Source: Babylonia areolata (taxonomy: Eukaryota > Mollusca > Gastropoda > Neogastropoda > Buccinidae). From it: DNA of 64,000 nucleotides. The position numbers and the translations under genes are program-made. Where the stretch lies: assembly GCF_041734735.1 (NCBI RefSeq), contig NC_134900.1:32697370-32761369 (forward strand), written 5' to 3'. The notes below the pieces were generated by a model that had not been told where the DNA came from, did no database searches, and saw nothing but the letters and a program-made list of their open reading frames with translations. Within the stretch, counting starts at the first letter, position 1; each line of letters opens with the position of its first letter. This document shows positions 25,979 to 38,223 of the stretch, one piece after another.

Positions 25979-26307
25979 GTGCATGTGCGTGTATTAATTA
26001 CTGTTCTCCCCGCTGTATGTGTGTGTGTGTGTGTGCGCGCGCTATCGCGCACGGGTGTGCGTGTGCACGTGTGCTTGGTAACAATCCTCCATCAAAGAGC
26101 AAATTGACAACTCGTTGGGAGCCACTGTCCATCTCAGGTGTGGTGTGCAGTGGCGGAAACAGCCATAGAACCCGAGTGTCGTGATCATCCGTCATTTCCT
26201 CACAACGTCGCTCCCCTGTCTCTCTGTCTCTTCCGCTTCTTCCCTCTGTGCTCCCTTTCCCTCTGTCTGATCTGTCTGCCTCGCACAGTAACTAGCTTCA
26301 GCGTTCC

Positions 26308-26572
26308 CAGGCCATGCTCAGACGGTCAGTCCGGAGTGAATGACGAAGTCCGCAGTCCGCTGGAGCTCTGCCGCCGTTCCCCACAACTTGCCCTGGAGCT
26401 CTGCGGGACTGGGCCAGATCTGGCGCCACAGCTCTCCGTGTAGAGGGCTGTCTTGCAGGATATGGGCTGGAGTTTGAGGAGCGGTGTCACACGGACATTG
26501 GTCTGTGTGGGGAATTTTCAGTTTGTAGAGATGGGAGAGGAGCTGGCATTGGCCTGTGTGCAGTCTGAAAAT
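26308..26572 (-). mobile_element. LINE 3' fragment encoding a C-terminal cysteine/histidine motif
   Basis: Translation on the minus strand gives a recognisable C-terminal tail of a LINE reverse transcriptase. HLYKLKIPHTDQCPCD is followed by APQTPAHILQD, then an aromatic-rich stretch containing LWRQIWPSP and LQGKLWG, ending HSGLTV-stop. The C-X-C ... H arrangement resembles the zinc-binding knuckle of many metazoan LINE ORFs; here the usual final Cys of the knuckle is Ser (LQDSPLH). Only about 85 codons remain. It interrupts the array block between an AACTAGC (26291) and the corresponding AACTAAC (26577), consistent with insertion into the repeat. It is 5'-truncated. Confidence 0.75.
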
Positions 26573-27019
26573 GATTAACTAACAATGAATAAAGATGGCT
26601 GGTGAAGCTGTACGTGTAACTCCATTTCTTCCAAGCTGCATGGTGAATCACACCCGCTTTATCTGAACTCCGCTTTCTTCTCTCTTTCTTTTTCATGAAT
26701 CATCAGAAATTTATGGTTCAAAACCTGTACTTAAACGGATATGGGGCAAGGAGATCCTGTTAATTCATCTCAGCAGAGTCCGCCGTCTACATTTTTAGTT
26801 TATAATTTTTGGGGGGGCGTGAAGGCATTTGGGAGCAATCGATTATGTTGCGGAGGGCGTGGGTATTAACAAAACCTGTCAAGATGTGTCGGAATGGATA
26901 ATCGATCGTGCACGTATATTTTTAGATGGGCACTAGTCAGTCTTAGGATTACGGACAGGAAATACCGTGTGTGATCGTGTTACTGATGATTAATCCTCTC
27001 CCAGTTTCTGTTTTTGTCG

Positions 27020-27108
<89 letters not shown>

Positions 27109-28165
27109 CCATCATTCTTCTCCTCTCACTCATTCACCAACTTTTTCTTTCCCCCCTTCTCTGTCCGTTTCTCTACCTCATATACATATCAGTTCCCCCT
27201 CTTCTCTCCGTCTGTTTGATTGTGTGTTTCTTCCCTCTCATTTCCATTTCTATTTGTGTCTGTCTGTCCCCCCTTCATTAGCCTATTTCATTTCTCATTT
27301 TTTTGTATCTCCCTCTATCGACCCATCTGCCCCCCCTCCCCCCACCCTCTCTGACTGTCTGCCTCTCTCTCTTTCTCTCTCTCTCTCTCACGCACGCACG
27401 CACACACTCACACGCGCAGACTCTCTCACTCTCTCTCTCTCTCACGCCTGTTTTGCTCCACAAATAAGGACGCCAGCAGTTCGTTTCTGAAGATCAATAC
27501 ATGGTAAAGGAAGTGGATGGTAGATTTGTCACGGCTTTGCTCGCTGTTGACCTCAAAGATGCGCAGGATAGCAGCAAAAAATTGATGTTGTGATCAGAAT
27601 TATTCCACAGGGTTGGCTGTCCCTTTCCTGTTTCTTGTCCAGTTGACATCGTCACTTCCAGTTAATTTACATTGTTTGGCTCGGTCGTTTTTTTGTACGT
27701 TTTCTTTTCTTCCCAATTTTATGAAAGCTTCTGCTGAAATGGCAGTTCCAGAAACTGTTGATTATCGTTTTTATCGCTGTGTATCCACTGTAGAATTTTG
27801 GAGTTCTGGGATTGATAGCCTGACAAAGCATTCACACTCGATTGTGCTTCAGAGAACAAGGCACATGTTTTTTAGCAAATGGAGTAAACAAACCACTCAT
27901 GCCTTTCTGCTTGAACGATATCTTTGAACAGTTCTTCGAAGACTCAGACGTTTTAAAGAAAATTTAATGAACAACACGAATATTGCTTGTGTTATAATGT
28001 TTGTTTCTGCTTGTGCATGCACGCTTTGAGCTCTGTTGTTGGATGTGCTTTTAATTCCTCATTCCCTCGAGGGGTTTTGAAATAAACTGTGTTCATTTGC
28101 AGAAGTGCACGGCCCATTTGAACGCCAGGGAATGAAATAATACTTGAGTTTACCAGACATTAAAA
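26573..28165. other. Non-coding stretch
   Basis: Contains an array block (26576-26640), a (TG)41 run at 27022-27104, CT-rich DNA at 27110-27450, and unique-looking DNA at 27480-28140. No exon is supported. Confidence 0.55.
27022..27104. repeat. (TG)41 microsatellite
   Basis: About 83 bp of uninterrupted TG repeats, one of the longest pure dinucleotide tracts in the window. Confidence 0.97.
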
Positions 28166-28170
28166 AAAAC

Positions 28171-28171
<1 letters not shown>

Positions 28172-28220
<49 letters not shown>

Positions 28221-28283
28221 TGTTTGTCCGTCTAGCTGCTAGCTTTATGTCTGTGTATGTATGTATGTATGTATGTATGTATG

Positions 28284-28378
<95 letters not shown>

Positions 28379-28436
28379 CTGCCTGCCTGCCTGTCTGCCT
28401 GCCTGCCTGTCTGTCTGTCTGTCTTTCTAACTATAC
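28172..28436. repeat. Palindromic microsatellite cluster (TG)n(TATG)n(CA)n(TG)n(CTGC)n
   Basis: A TG run, TATG tetranucleotides, a 40-bp CA run and then a 55-bp TG run follow one another, ending in CTGC/CTGT repeats. The CA run and the two TG runs are inverted repeats and could form a hairpin. The ACACACGTGTGTGT junction at about 28320-28333 is a perfect palindrome centre. Confidence 0.95.
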
Positions 28437-30994
28437 CGTCTGTCTGTTTGTCTGACATCACCTGCCTAGCTGCCTGTCTGCCTACCTGTCCCGTCCCATC
28501 CATCATCTTATATCCTGTTTTGTTCAATAATCGCGAAACGTGACGGGCATCTTCCGTACGACGATGTGCTGCAGCACGCAGGCAGAAAGCAGCCGTGTTC
28601 TGTTTGTCGTGCATGATGAGGGCAGACGAGAAGATGGCTGTAGTGATCGTTATGTCCCTTTCCATCCAGCTCCACCGTCACTGCCAATGATAATGATAAC
28701 GGTGACAATGACGATAACGATGGTAATGGTCATGATGACAATCAAGTACAGTTCTTGAGCGTGGTATCCAAATATATAGCTGCTCAAAACACCATGCAAA
28801 AAGGAGAGCTCAGAGTAACCGAGGTATTCTCTGCATCAGAATACAAATAATTGCGCTCCTTCCTTTCGTTTTTTTTTCCAGATACATCTAACCAACCAAC
28901 CAACCAACTATTCAAGAAACCAACCACCCAACCATTCACCTGTCCGTGTATTCATGCATGCAAAACGCTTAAGACAATACAAAGAATGTTTGGGTATCTG
29001 ATATATATATATATATGTAATATATATATATAGGCTGAAGAAAGGTACCTGGCTCGCGTACGCCCTCTGACAAACCAAGGTATCATGCATTTACCACGGT
29101 ATTGTGGACGCCGAGGAAGATACACAAATACTATAAGCTAATAAATAAGCAAATGGAATGTAAAATACAGAATCGAAGAGTGTCGCTACACAAACGAGGA
29201 ATTGAAAACCAGGATTAAAAAGACACTGAAACAGAAGCTTCAGCATTAATATGTGCTACCTGTTTTTATATTCACATACTCAGCTTACTTATATGTTGTC
29301 ATCATTGCAGTCTAGTTGAACTGCAATTTGTGACAAGGGAATTATGGAAAATACGATGGATTGACAGATTTATGTTATCCTTTACATTCACTTGCGTTGC
29401 CGTGGACTCTCAGTGATATTCCCCACTCACAAAGATTCATGTTTATCACACCCACCTACTCTGTGTGCCTGTGTGTGTGCGTGCGTGCGTGCGCGCGCGT
29501 TGGCACACCCAGAGAGAGAGAGAGAGAGAGATGCTTATAAATGAGAATGCTGACACATTGTTTCTAAGATCGCCTTAGCATACAGGATGCCGTGAATCTC
29601 TCTACTATACCTGGGAGACATCAGGAAACGAATGGTGGTCGTGATTCCATTGTTTAAAGAGGGCTGAACCCCCACCCCCCACCCCCAGGTCCCCCACCCC
29701 ACCTCTTTCCCCGACCTCCATTCCAGTCTCTCCCAATGTCTGCTTCGTCTGGTAATGAATACAGATGGCTCGGTTAAGCCTCGCGAGTTCATTCAATATT
29801 TTCGTTCGTGTGTGAAGCTTTCGCTAGCGCCTGCAGTCTGTTCTTTTCTTTCTTTCTTTAAATCTCGTTATTCCGCGCTTCTTAAATCATGAATAATTTA
29901 TAGCCCCACTGTTTGGTTATTAGTTCGGTTCGATTTGTCTCTGTTTTATTTTCCGTTCCATAAATTAAAAGTAAAAGATTCCCTTAAGCGCCATCAACAG
30001 AAAAAAACAACAAACAAAAACAACACATCGACTGTCTCGTTCGCGCGGGTCTCAGAATTATGAACGCTAACACATCGTGCATGGAAATTGTTTTGTTGTT
30101 TCGGTGTGGAGACTCAGTAACTCACTCCCGACTCCCAAATTCATTGTGAAACGAAGGCAGATGATGGGCCCAGTCATCAGGATCACACAGGATTGTATGG
30201 GAACTGAGGAAACGCCTCCGGACCCCGTTCTTTGATCTTTGAATGAGCCGCATGATAGCCAGCTATGAATAACGATGAGTGACCGAGCCTTGTTATCATA
30301 TTCCCCTCTGGTTGTCATGCTGAAATAAGCTTTTATATGATTGTGTCGTCAGTTCTGTCTTTGTTATCTGTGTCTTTCTGTGCCCTGCATATAGATACAT
30401 TCATCAACAGAAAAAGAACGATGGTTTTTTAATATATATTATTTGCTCGTTGAGGTATATTGTATTATGTTATGTTTAAACTGTTCGCGATCTTGTGCGT
30501 GCGTGTGAATGTGTGTAAGTATATTATCTGCACTATTGTGTTGTATACATGTGATATATATTATGTTTATTCCTCTCTCTCTCTCTCTGTTTTGTGTGCG
30601 CTTGCGCGTCCTTCTTTCTTCCCTCTCTCCATTTTCTTGGCCTTTGTTGGCTCCCCAGTGTCAGCTGGTGTATCAAAGGGCCATGAACTTCAGAGATAAT
30701 TTCCACATAACACTTCGATGGGTTATTGCAGATGCTAGGAATCCATTGCCTTTTATGAACGGGTGCAGACAGACGAGGATCTGTCTTACGGTCAGGTAGA
30801 TAATTGCAGGAGCCCTTCCTTTCTTGCTTTTCATTTCACTCCCAGCTGTGCATTGCTCTCATCAGTGAATACAAAGGGCTTTCCTGAATCTTGACATTTA
30901 ATGTCATGGGAGATTTCTTGACAGAAATAAACGTTATGCGATCTGCGCATCTCTGAAGTCCTTTTCTTCGTGTTCCGTGCACCTGTACCATGAA

Positions 30995-31039
<45 letters not shown>

Positions 31040-32301
31040 CTTGTCTGCTTTTATGCGTAGTGTTTTTTGCCTGTGTACATTTGTTTTAGCTTTCATATCT
31101 GTGAGACTGCATATTTGTTGCGTATCTGCATAAACTGAACTGAAGAACAGATAGAATTACCACCCCTTCCCCAGCACCCTTCATCCTCTCACCATGAGGA
31201 TGATAACGTGAACGGGTCTTCACGGTTAAGTAGCTGACTATGAATGGAAATGAGGTACATGAGGGTCACACACATAGGGCATATGGAAAAAGTCCTGTTG
31301 GCTCGTGTCTTTTAGCATTCATGGATGCATGCTCTGTCGGAAGATAGAGTGTCGACAAATCCGATCGAATTACTGCTGGGAAAAATGATGTATTGTGCAC
31401 GAAGTGGACACTTAAAAGTGTTCGGCCTCTCTGTCTGTCTCTCTGTCTCGGTCTCTGTCTGTCACTGTGTCTCTCTGTCTCTCTTCTCTTTGAAATGATG
31501 GCGCTTGGCTTGATAACAAACAACAGATATATATAGGGGCTGTGATAAACGCTAGAAAAATGACACAATGTTTATCAAAAAGCAAGTGCAGCTGTTTCCG
31601 TCCGGTATACTAACTGGGCGTGTGTATGTGGTGCGTGTGGGTGCGTGCGCCTGAGCGTGCATTTCTGTACGTGATTAGGTGGAAACTTACACAGGCAGAC
31701 CGTGAGACAGACAGACAGAGATGAGTTTATCCTTTGCCCACTCCTTCTCCCCTTTCCTCTCAAATTCAGAAGAGTTAGGTTTAATCGCTTCCAGCTGTGT
31801 GTTGATACAACTGGACGGTGAGAGCGAACATGTTTCAGACTGTATACAAATGAAACTTAAAGCAACCGGTTTTTAGAAAACATCCCATGTCATAATTGAC
31901 ACTCCACTGAACCTTCTTGTCTTGGAGGCATAATTTGAAGAAAAAAGCGTATTCGTACACATGTTTTATTATTTTAAAACTGTTTTATAGTTCAGTAAAA
32001 GAATTGGATGAAGTAGGTATTCTAAATGCTTTAATCCCTCACTTTATTTTCGCGTTCCTCTTCTTGTGTTGTTAGTGGACGTCTTTTGTCATCGACTTAC
32101 TTATGCTCATATTTTGATTTTTTATTTTATTTTATAAATCATCGTCATCCTCCTCCTCCTCATATTTATCGGCAACTCCTTGATATTATTGTCGAATCAC
32201 CACCACCATCATCATAGATAGTAATTGTCAAGATGATTATAATAATTGTGTGTGTGTGTGTGCGTGTGCGTGCGTACGTGTGTGAACCTTTGCACGTGCA
32301 G
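28437..32301. other. Mostly non-coding; array tail and possible intron 1 of the stress-protein gene
   Basis: Holds weak array blocks (29752, 30258, 31230), GT/GC and GA tracts (29455-29531), a TG run (30998-31036), CTGT-rich DNA (31425-31480) and an ATCATC/CCTCCT-rich stretch (32130-32220). I looked for the missing first exon of the universal stress protein (a VDGS-type motif ending in a split Trp codon) and did not find it. Confidence 0.5.
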
Positions 32302-32382
32302 GGTACTGCGAGCACATGCACAGAGAGGGAGACACGGTGGTACTGATCCACGTGCCAGAGAACTATGACTTCACCATGGCCA
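32302..32382 (+). CDS. Universal stress protein, internal exon (1 of 3 found)
   Basis: An 81-bp exon preceded by TGCACGTGCAG and followed by donor GTGAGT. It begins with two bases (GG) that complete a codon split across the previous intron. The natural reading is T|GG (Trp), because UspA-fold proteins of animals commonly have an F-D-W-Y motif here. It continues YCEHMHREGDTVVLIHVPEN, then YDFTMA, and ends with the first base of a Ser codon (A|GT). This is the helix-strand unit after the N-terminal nucleotide-binding aspartate; GDTVVLIHVPE is the second beta strand of the fold. The upstream exon carrying the start codon was not found. These proteins bind ATP or nucleotides in the cytoplasm and are stress-induced in bacteria and plants; roles in molluscs are poorly defined. 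Family assignment rests on the three exons joining in frame. Confidence 0.88.
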
Positions 32383-32921
32383 GTGAGTCCTCTCTTCTTT
32401 CCTTGTCCACACGACGATGACAGCTACTGCAGTGGTTCTATGATGACGGCAGATGTGATGGTGCTTATGCTGGGTGTGATGGTGATCGTGAAGGCGATTG
32501 AATAGATCCGCTCCTCCCCCCCCCCCACGCCCCCTCCCTCACCCCCTCAGTGTTCTCAGTCACGATGATAATGATAACAGCGATTGTGGAACCATGAAAT
32601 GATAAATAGGATTATGCTTGTGGTGAAGATGGTACGTGGGTGGTTTGCGAACAGGCCATGATTACTACAAGCTAACATGCAGAATTCTGTGCAGATTGGT
32701 TCTCATGATTAATAAAGCTTCAGTTGTGGGAAGCCAATGAATTAAGCATTTTATCCTGAGGTAGTGATGGCTTGCACTGCGCATGATGATTGTGGCAAAT
32801 AACTGGTGATAAGGACAGAATAGTGACGGAGGCAGTGGCGATTAACAGTGAGAGAGAGATACATCCTCATTCAGATCGCTTCCCGAAAAGTGTACCTGTC
32901 AACACAAGCTTGAGACAGAGC

Positions 32922-32968
<47 letters not shown>

Positions 32969-33150
32969 TACGTACATACATACAGAGAGAGAAGAGGGGG
33001 AATGGATGGAGGGAGAGAGAAAGAGGACAAGCAGTCAGACAGGCCAGTTTTCTTACTGAGCTCCCTCCCCCCGAACTGAACCCTTTCCTCTTGTGTCCCT
33101 GAGTCCTTCCCCATACCACGACGCCGCAAAAAAGAAGACCCCCCTCCCCA

Positions 33151-33181
<31 letters not shown>

Positions 33182-33932
33182 AAAAAAGCCAAAAAACAAA
33201 ACCAAACCATCGCTGGCTCAAAAAGCAATTTGGAAAGTACAAGTGTACCAGAAGAACGAACCCCAGACGAATTCCCCACTTCACAAGACCAACAGTCAGG
33301 GAATTGGCAGCTTAAGTCAGAACATAAAAGCGTGAGAGAACGATGTCTGAGAGGCACGGGTATGCTATGTTTGAGACGAGGGCAGCAGGGGGGGGGGGGA
33401 TGTATGTTGGAATGCCGGAGCAGAGGTTCTCACCGGGATCAGAAGCTCGTTAACAGTTGGATCCTGGACTGGGCTGTCTGTGGCCTGTTTGTTGGGGCAG
33501 GTTAAACCCACACAGCCTCCGTCTCCGTCTCTCTATATCTCGGCATCTTTGTACAACGTTCTTGTCTCTGTCTCTGTATCTTTCTCTCTCACTCATCCCC
33601 TCGCTCTCTCTGTCCTTCTCGACCCCACAGCTCTACCTCCAACCCCCTCTCAGTCTCATCCCATCTCTCGGCTCCCCTCTCCTTCCCATCCCTCTCACCC
33701 CTCTCGCCCGTCCCCCCCCCCCCGCCCCATCTCTCTTTTACCGCCTCTTTACATTCCTCACTCAGCAGACCAGTCTTTCTGTCACTCTCGTTCGCTCCGT
33801 CGCTTGCTCGCACAAAGGGGATAAAACTCGCATTTGTAACGCATGGAGAATACAGAATTAACGATCCTTCTCAAAATAATTATAGCCCTCGTTATGAGAC
33901 TTCACTATCGCAGTATTGTGCTTCGTTTTTTT

Positions 33933-34002
<70 letters not shown>

Positions 34003-34730
34003 TACAGGATTGTGATTGCTCTTTTAGTTGGAACCCCGCTTCCAATCGGGTGGAGAGGGGAGGGGGGGGGGGGGGGTGAATACAGAAGCTGACACCCCAT
34101 TACTTGATTGTTGGTCATTGGAATAGAAATACCCAGACGGCACAGGTGCATTAAGTAACAAAGCATCGGTAACTGCGTTGTAGGAATGGACTAGTTTTTC
34201 GGAAGACGGGTCGGAGTTGGGGGGAAAGGACGGATCACGTTGACAAGATATAATCAATAAGGTGATTGTGATGAATTGGATAAAAGCGTTGATGAAACGT
34301 GTCATTATTTTGATGTTTGAATAGATATCGCTATTGATGAAATATGTTTTCTCTTAGGGAGAAAAAAAGAGGAAGAAATGAAATGGACACATTCGGTTTT
34401 CTCTTCAAAATTCAACAGGAGGAAGATCACTCTTTCTTCGTCACATTGCGCACGCGCGCGCGCGCGTGTGTGTGTGTATGTGAGCCGGTGAGCGCGCGCG
34501 TGCTTGTGCGCGTGTGATGCGTGGCTGCAAGCGCAACTTTGTGTATTTCATAGAAAGTAATTTGGCTGGCTGTAGTACGTTATTGCATGGCTGTGTTTTG
34601 CCTGACCCCATGTTTGTTGAGACATTGGATGAAGCACGAGAGAGAGAGAGAGAGTGAGAGTGAGTGAGTCTGTCTGTCTGTGTCTCGGTGTCTCTGTGTG
34701 TGGTGCGCGGGCGGCGTGCGTGCATGCGTG

Positions 34731-34771
<41 letters not shown>

Positions 34772-34812
34772 GACTAACATTGGCATTGGGTTGCCCCCCT
34801 GTGTGCGTGCAG
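32383..34812 (+). other. Intron of the universal stress protein gene (2.4 kb)
   Basis: Begins GTGAGT and ends TGCGTGCAG. It holds GAT-rich DNA (32410-32640), a CA run (32924-32963), a second CA run (33152-33176), a C/CT-rich stretch (33500-33760), a CT/TG run (33936-33998), a G-run (34061-34076) and CG/TG and TG tracts (34445-34510, 34728-34766). No other coding sequence is recognised. Confidence 0.75.
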
Positions 34813-34904
34813 GTCCCGGCGTGGTGGAGCAGCTGCTGAAGGAGCTGGAGCAGAGGGTGGACATCCTGGAGAAGAAGTACAAGGAGAAGCTGCAGAACAA
34901 ACGG
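34813..34904 (+). CDS. Universal stress protein, internal exon (2 of 3 found)
   Basis: A 92-bp exon between CTGTGTGCGTGCAG and donor GTGGGT. Its first two bases complete the Ser codon opened by the previous exon; 30 codons follow, ending in phase 0. The translation PGVVEQLLKELEQRVDILEK KYKEKLQNKR is highly charged and helical. It corresponds to the long helix between strands 2 and 3 of the UspA fold, where animal members carry a Lys/Glu-rich helix. Together with the next exon it reads NKR|IPGKFRTGGGKPGE. Codons are GC-rich at third positions (CTG, GAG, AAG), unlike the AT-rich intron, which helps confirm it as a real exon. Confidence 0.88.
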
Positions 34905-35171
34905 GTGGGTGCCGCGTCGAACACAGGGGTGTCTGTTAATGAGTATACATCCGTGCGTTTCTGTTCCCTCAGTTTTCTCTTTGTTTGTTTGTCTCCGTGT
35001 CTTTCAGTCTCTGTGGCTGTCTCCCCCCCGCCCTCTCTCTCTCTCTCTCTCTCTCTGTCTCCTTTCTGTCGTTTTTCTTCTCTTTCTCTACGTCAGTCTC
35101 CCTGTTTCTGTATGTGTCTATGTTTGCCTCCTCCCTCCCCTTCCCGCGTCTCAGCCCCCCTCTCTCTCTCC

Positions 35172-35220
<49 letters not shown>

Positions 35221-35269
35221 CCTCCCTCTCTCCCTCTCCCTCTCTCTGTATATTTAAGAATAATGAGGG

Positions 35270-35312
<43 letters not shown>

Positions 35313-35436
35313 ATCAGTCTCTTTTTTTATGACTCTTTCAGTCTTGCAATTAATCTTTCTTCTCTCTCTGTCTTGCTCTCCATCCCCCTCCCCCTCACCC
35401 CAAGCCCCCTCCCCCTCTATGTCTTGGTTCAGCTCG

Positions 35437-35474
<38 letters not shown>

Positions 35475-36328
35475 ACATATATTTCTGTTTCGTTTTCTGC
35501 TGGTGTTCTCCGCGTTAGCTTCCATTGCTTTCAGTTTAGTGTGTTTGAAATTGACAGGAGAGGGAAATGGGTGAGGGGGAATGTGGGACGGACAAGGAGG
35601 TTGGGAGGGGAATGTGTTAGTTATTTATTTTTTTTTATGTCTACGCCGTGTGTGTGAATATTCATGTACCTCTGTGCTCTTCCCGTGGGCGGAAACAAAG
35701 AGAAAGATGGACGAAAACGAGAGAGAGAGGGAGTATTGATAAATTTTTATTCATCGTGGATTGAGATTTGGGGGTATTGCCAGAGGACAGACGGAGAGAG
35801 AGAGAGAGGGGGGGGATGGATACAAGAATGCATCATCTGATGTTTCCACGGATGGTTGGGGGTGTGGGGGGGGGGGGGGGAGAAAGAAAAAGCCGTATTG
35901 GAATTCAGCGTAACGTCGCTTGAATGTAAGAATGTCAGTCGGTGTTGACACAACTATTACATTGTGCTTATCTTGCTGCCGTAGCGCAGTGGGTTTTTAG
36001 CATTCTTGGTGTTTGAGGAGAGAAAGGGGACAAGGGAGGGACAGAGAATTGAGGAGAGCACGAGTGGGAAATAAAGAGGTGTCGGGGGAGGGGGGGCAGG
36101 ATTACATACTCACTCTCTTCTCTCTGCCCCTCCCCCCCCCTCCGACCCCCCGCCCTCTTCTCGCACTCACGTACTTGTGTGTTTAGCTGCTGTTGCGCAT
36201 GCACTGATCGCCATTCATAAACATATGCACACACGCACTCACTCACACACACACACACACACACACAACGTACACCTCCGAGCACAATCAAACATTACCT
36301 ATCCTCTACCTTAACATCTACCCCTCCC

Positions 36329-36369
<41 letters not shown>

Positions 36370-36830
36370 GTACATACATACATACATACATACATACATA
36401 CACGGCACGCTCTCTCTGTCAGATCCTGAATCCAATTTTCTTTCAAGGCAGAACAGGAACGAGGAGACAGGCGACGAGAGCGCTAGGAAAGAATTTTCTT
36501 TATGACTGCGTGTAAAGAAGAAAGAAAAAAAATAACGAGAAACCAAAATATTTGATATATTTTTTCTTCTTCCATTTGTTCCCTTTGTTGTAAAAAACCC
36601 TTTTACGCCACTTTCCTTCACGGCTGCTTCAAGATCATGAGAAAATGGCCTTGAGATCAATAGGACTTTACTGATTGCGGTCCTGTCTGTTTCAATCGAA
36701 TGGAGATGAGATGAAAGGGGACTTTCTCTTACTTTGCATTTTGGGATTTGAATTAATGCACGTGTCATGCATTCGAAGTCGTGATTGTGGCTGTGTTGTC
36801 TGGGTGTGGAAGTGCGGGAGGGGTGGGTGC

Positions 36831-36872
<42 letters not shown>

Positions 36873-37536
36873 CTTGAGTGGCAAGAAAGCGAGAGAGAGA
36901 GAAAGGGGGGCGGGGGAGGTTGAGAGAGATTATTGGACAGGCAAAGGAGATCCAAACAGGAAATGGTGATGTCATCCATTTCTCAGGACACAATCTCACA
37001 GGACGGAAAGAAAGACAGGGGATGCTATTACAACCCTCTGTGCTCATGAGATTAAAACCCAAAGAGCCGTAACACAAATCGACAGAGTGGATAACCTTAT
37101 TTAGGCAGACATTTCCTTTGGCAAAGGACGTCAGCAAACGACCTGTTACATCCAGTGACAGCTTCCGTATTGCTTTTTGGAGGATTGATGACGTCAAAGA
37201 AGACATGAAGACGGTGACAGCGACAGACTGTATGGGATTGGTGTTTTGACACAGAGTTCCTGTTAGCAAGTGAGAGGATGTGGAGTTGTAAGACCAACCC
37301 AACTCGTAGTTTGGATACCGTTCTGGTGCACATCGAAATTATACGATCAATTCTGCGCGAGCTATGGCCTTGTTAGCATTTTGCCTGACAGGGTCAGACT
37401 CCTGTTTCTGTTCATTGACATGGTTCTAGCAAGTTTTCTCCAGGATAGAATAACCTTGTAATGAATATGGAATACGAATTTTTAAGGCATTGTAAATATT
37501 CATTGCGCCTTTTTTCGCACAACGATCCACCCGCTC

Positions 37537-37574
<38 letters not shown>

Positions 37575-38139
37575 ACAAACGAAACAAACAAAAAAACAAA
37601 ACCAAACCAAGAACAACAAACAAACCCGTATTATACGAATTTCTGTTACGAGTTCTCCTCTTGTCTTCAAATTAAGTGATTTTAATGTTTGTAATACAGG
37701 TTTAGAATCAACACAAAATAGCACTTGAAATATGGTAGTGGGAAGATTAATGAAATGATTTATTACCATTGATATAGCCAAACGTTGCTCTGCTGTGAAT
37801 ATATGATTTTTTTTTACCGATATTATAGTACTTCTCTACTTTTAATGACTGAATCATAAATGTTGTCCATGCCTGGTTGTTACCAAGTACTGAACCATCT
37901 GTATATATACTATACTTAAAGGTGATTTTGATATTTTTTCTTGAATATGAGATTTAACAAAAGCAGAGAGAGCAGGGCCATCAGCTTTCTATAAATTTAG
38001 GTAATTGATGTGAAATGTTACGCAGTTCGTCTCCCATTTATGTATTGTCTTGTATGAGGGGCAGTTCGATTTGGATTCACTTCTGATGTTTTGAATATGC
38101 CAGAGGTATAAGGACTTGCGGTTGTTAGGGTGTGAATAG

Positions 38140-38191
<52 letters not shown>

Positions 38192-38192
38192 C

Positions 38193-38223
<31 letters not shown>

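Larger units (their letters stand above)
20450..31260. repeat. Degenerate local array of related blocks, about 11 kb
   Basis: Blocks recur in the same order. Block e (GCAGACAACGNCNTCCTTG, then GCRGATTCAG) is at about 20512, 25227 and 25628. Block a/b (ATATTTCACG, TCTTTCCCATCTTT, ATCTGCAGTGAATATTG) is at about 21290, 24670, 25440 and 25845. A TG or CT run follows block b. Block d (AACTAGCAATGAATAAAGAT GGCTGG and TGTACGTGTTATTCCATTTC) is at about 21660, 23405, 25022 and 26576, with weaker forms at 29752, 30258 and 31230. The first four d blocks are 1.55-1.75 kb apart. The array is interrupted by a SINE, a MITE and a LINE fragment. No long open frame spans a unit. It may be an old tandem duplication or clustered copies of an unidentified transposon; neither is proved. 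Confidence 0.65.

Noticed and set aside
25540-26184. 214-codon frame on the + strand
   Set aside because: Begins in a TG run and spans array blocks, a T-run and a CT run; no domain.
27500-27600. Candidate stress-protein exon (EVDGRFVTALLAVDLKD reading)
   Set aside because: VDG occurs, but the following residues do not fit the UspA N-terminus and no donor leaves the required phase.
34680-35657. Long open frame of 325 codons on the + strand
   Set aside because: Apart from the 30-codon stress-protein exon it is made of CT, TG and CA repeats read as Ser-Leu, Cys-Val and Thr-His; it crosses the exon's splice donor.
36295-37302. 335-codon open frame on the - strand
   Set aside because: No domain, and it spans CA runs and A-rich DNA inside the stress-protein intron; third-position composition is not coding-like.
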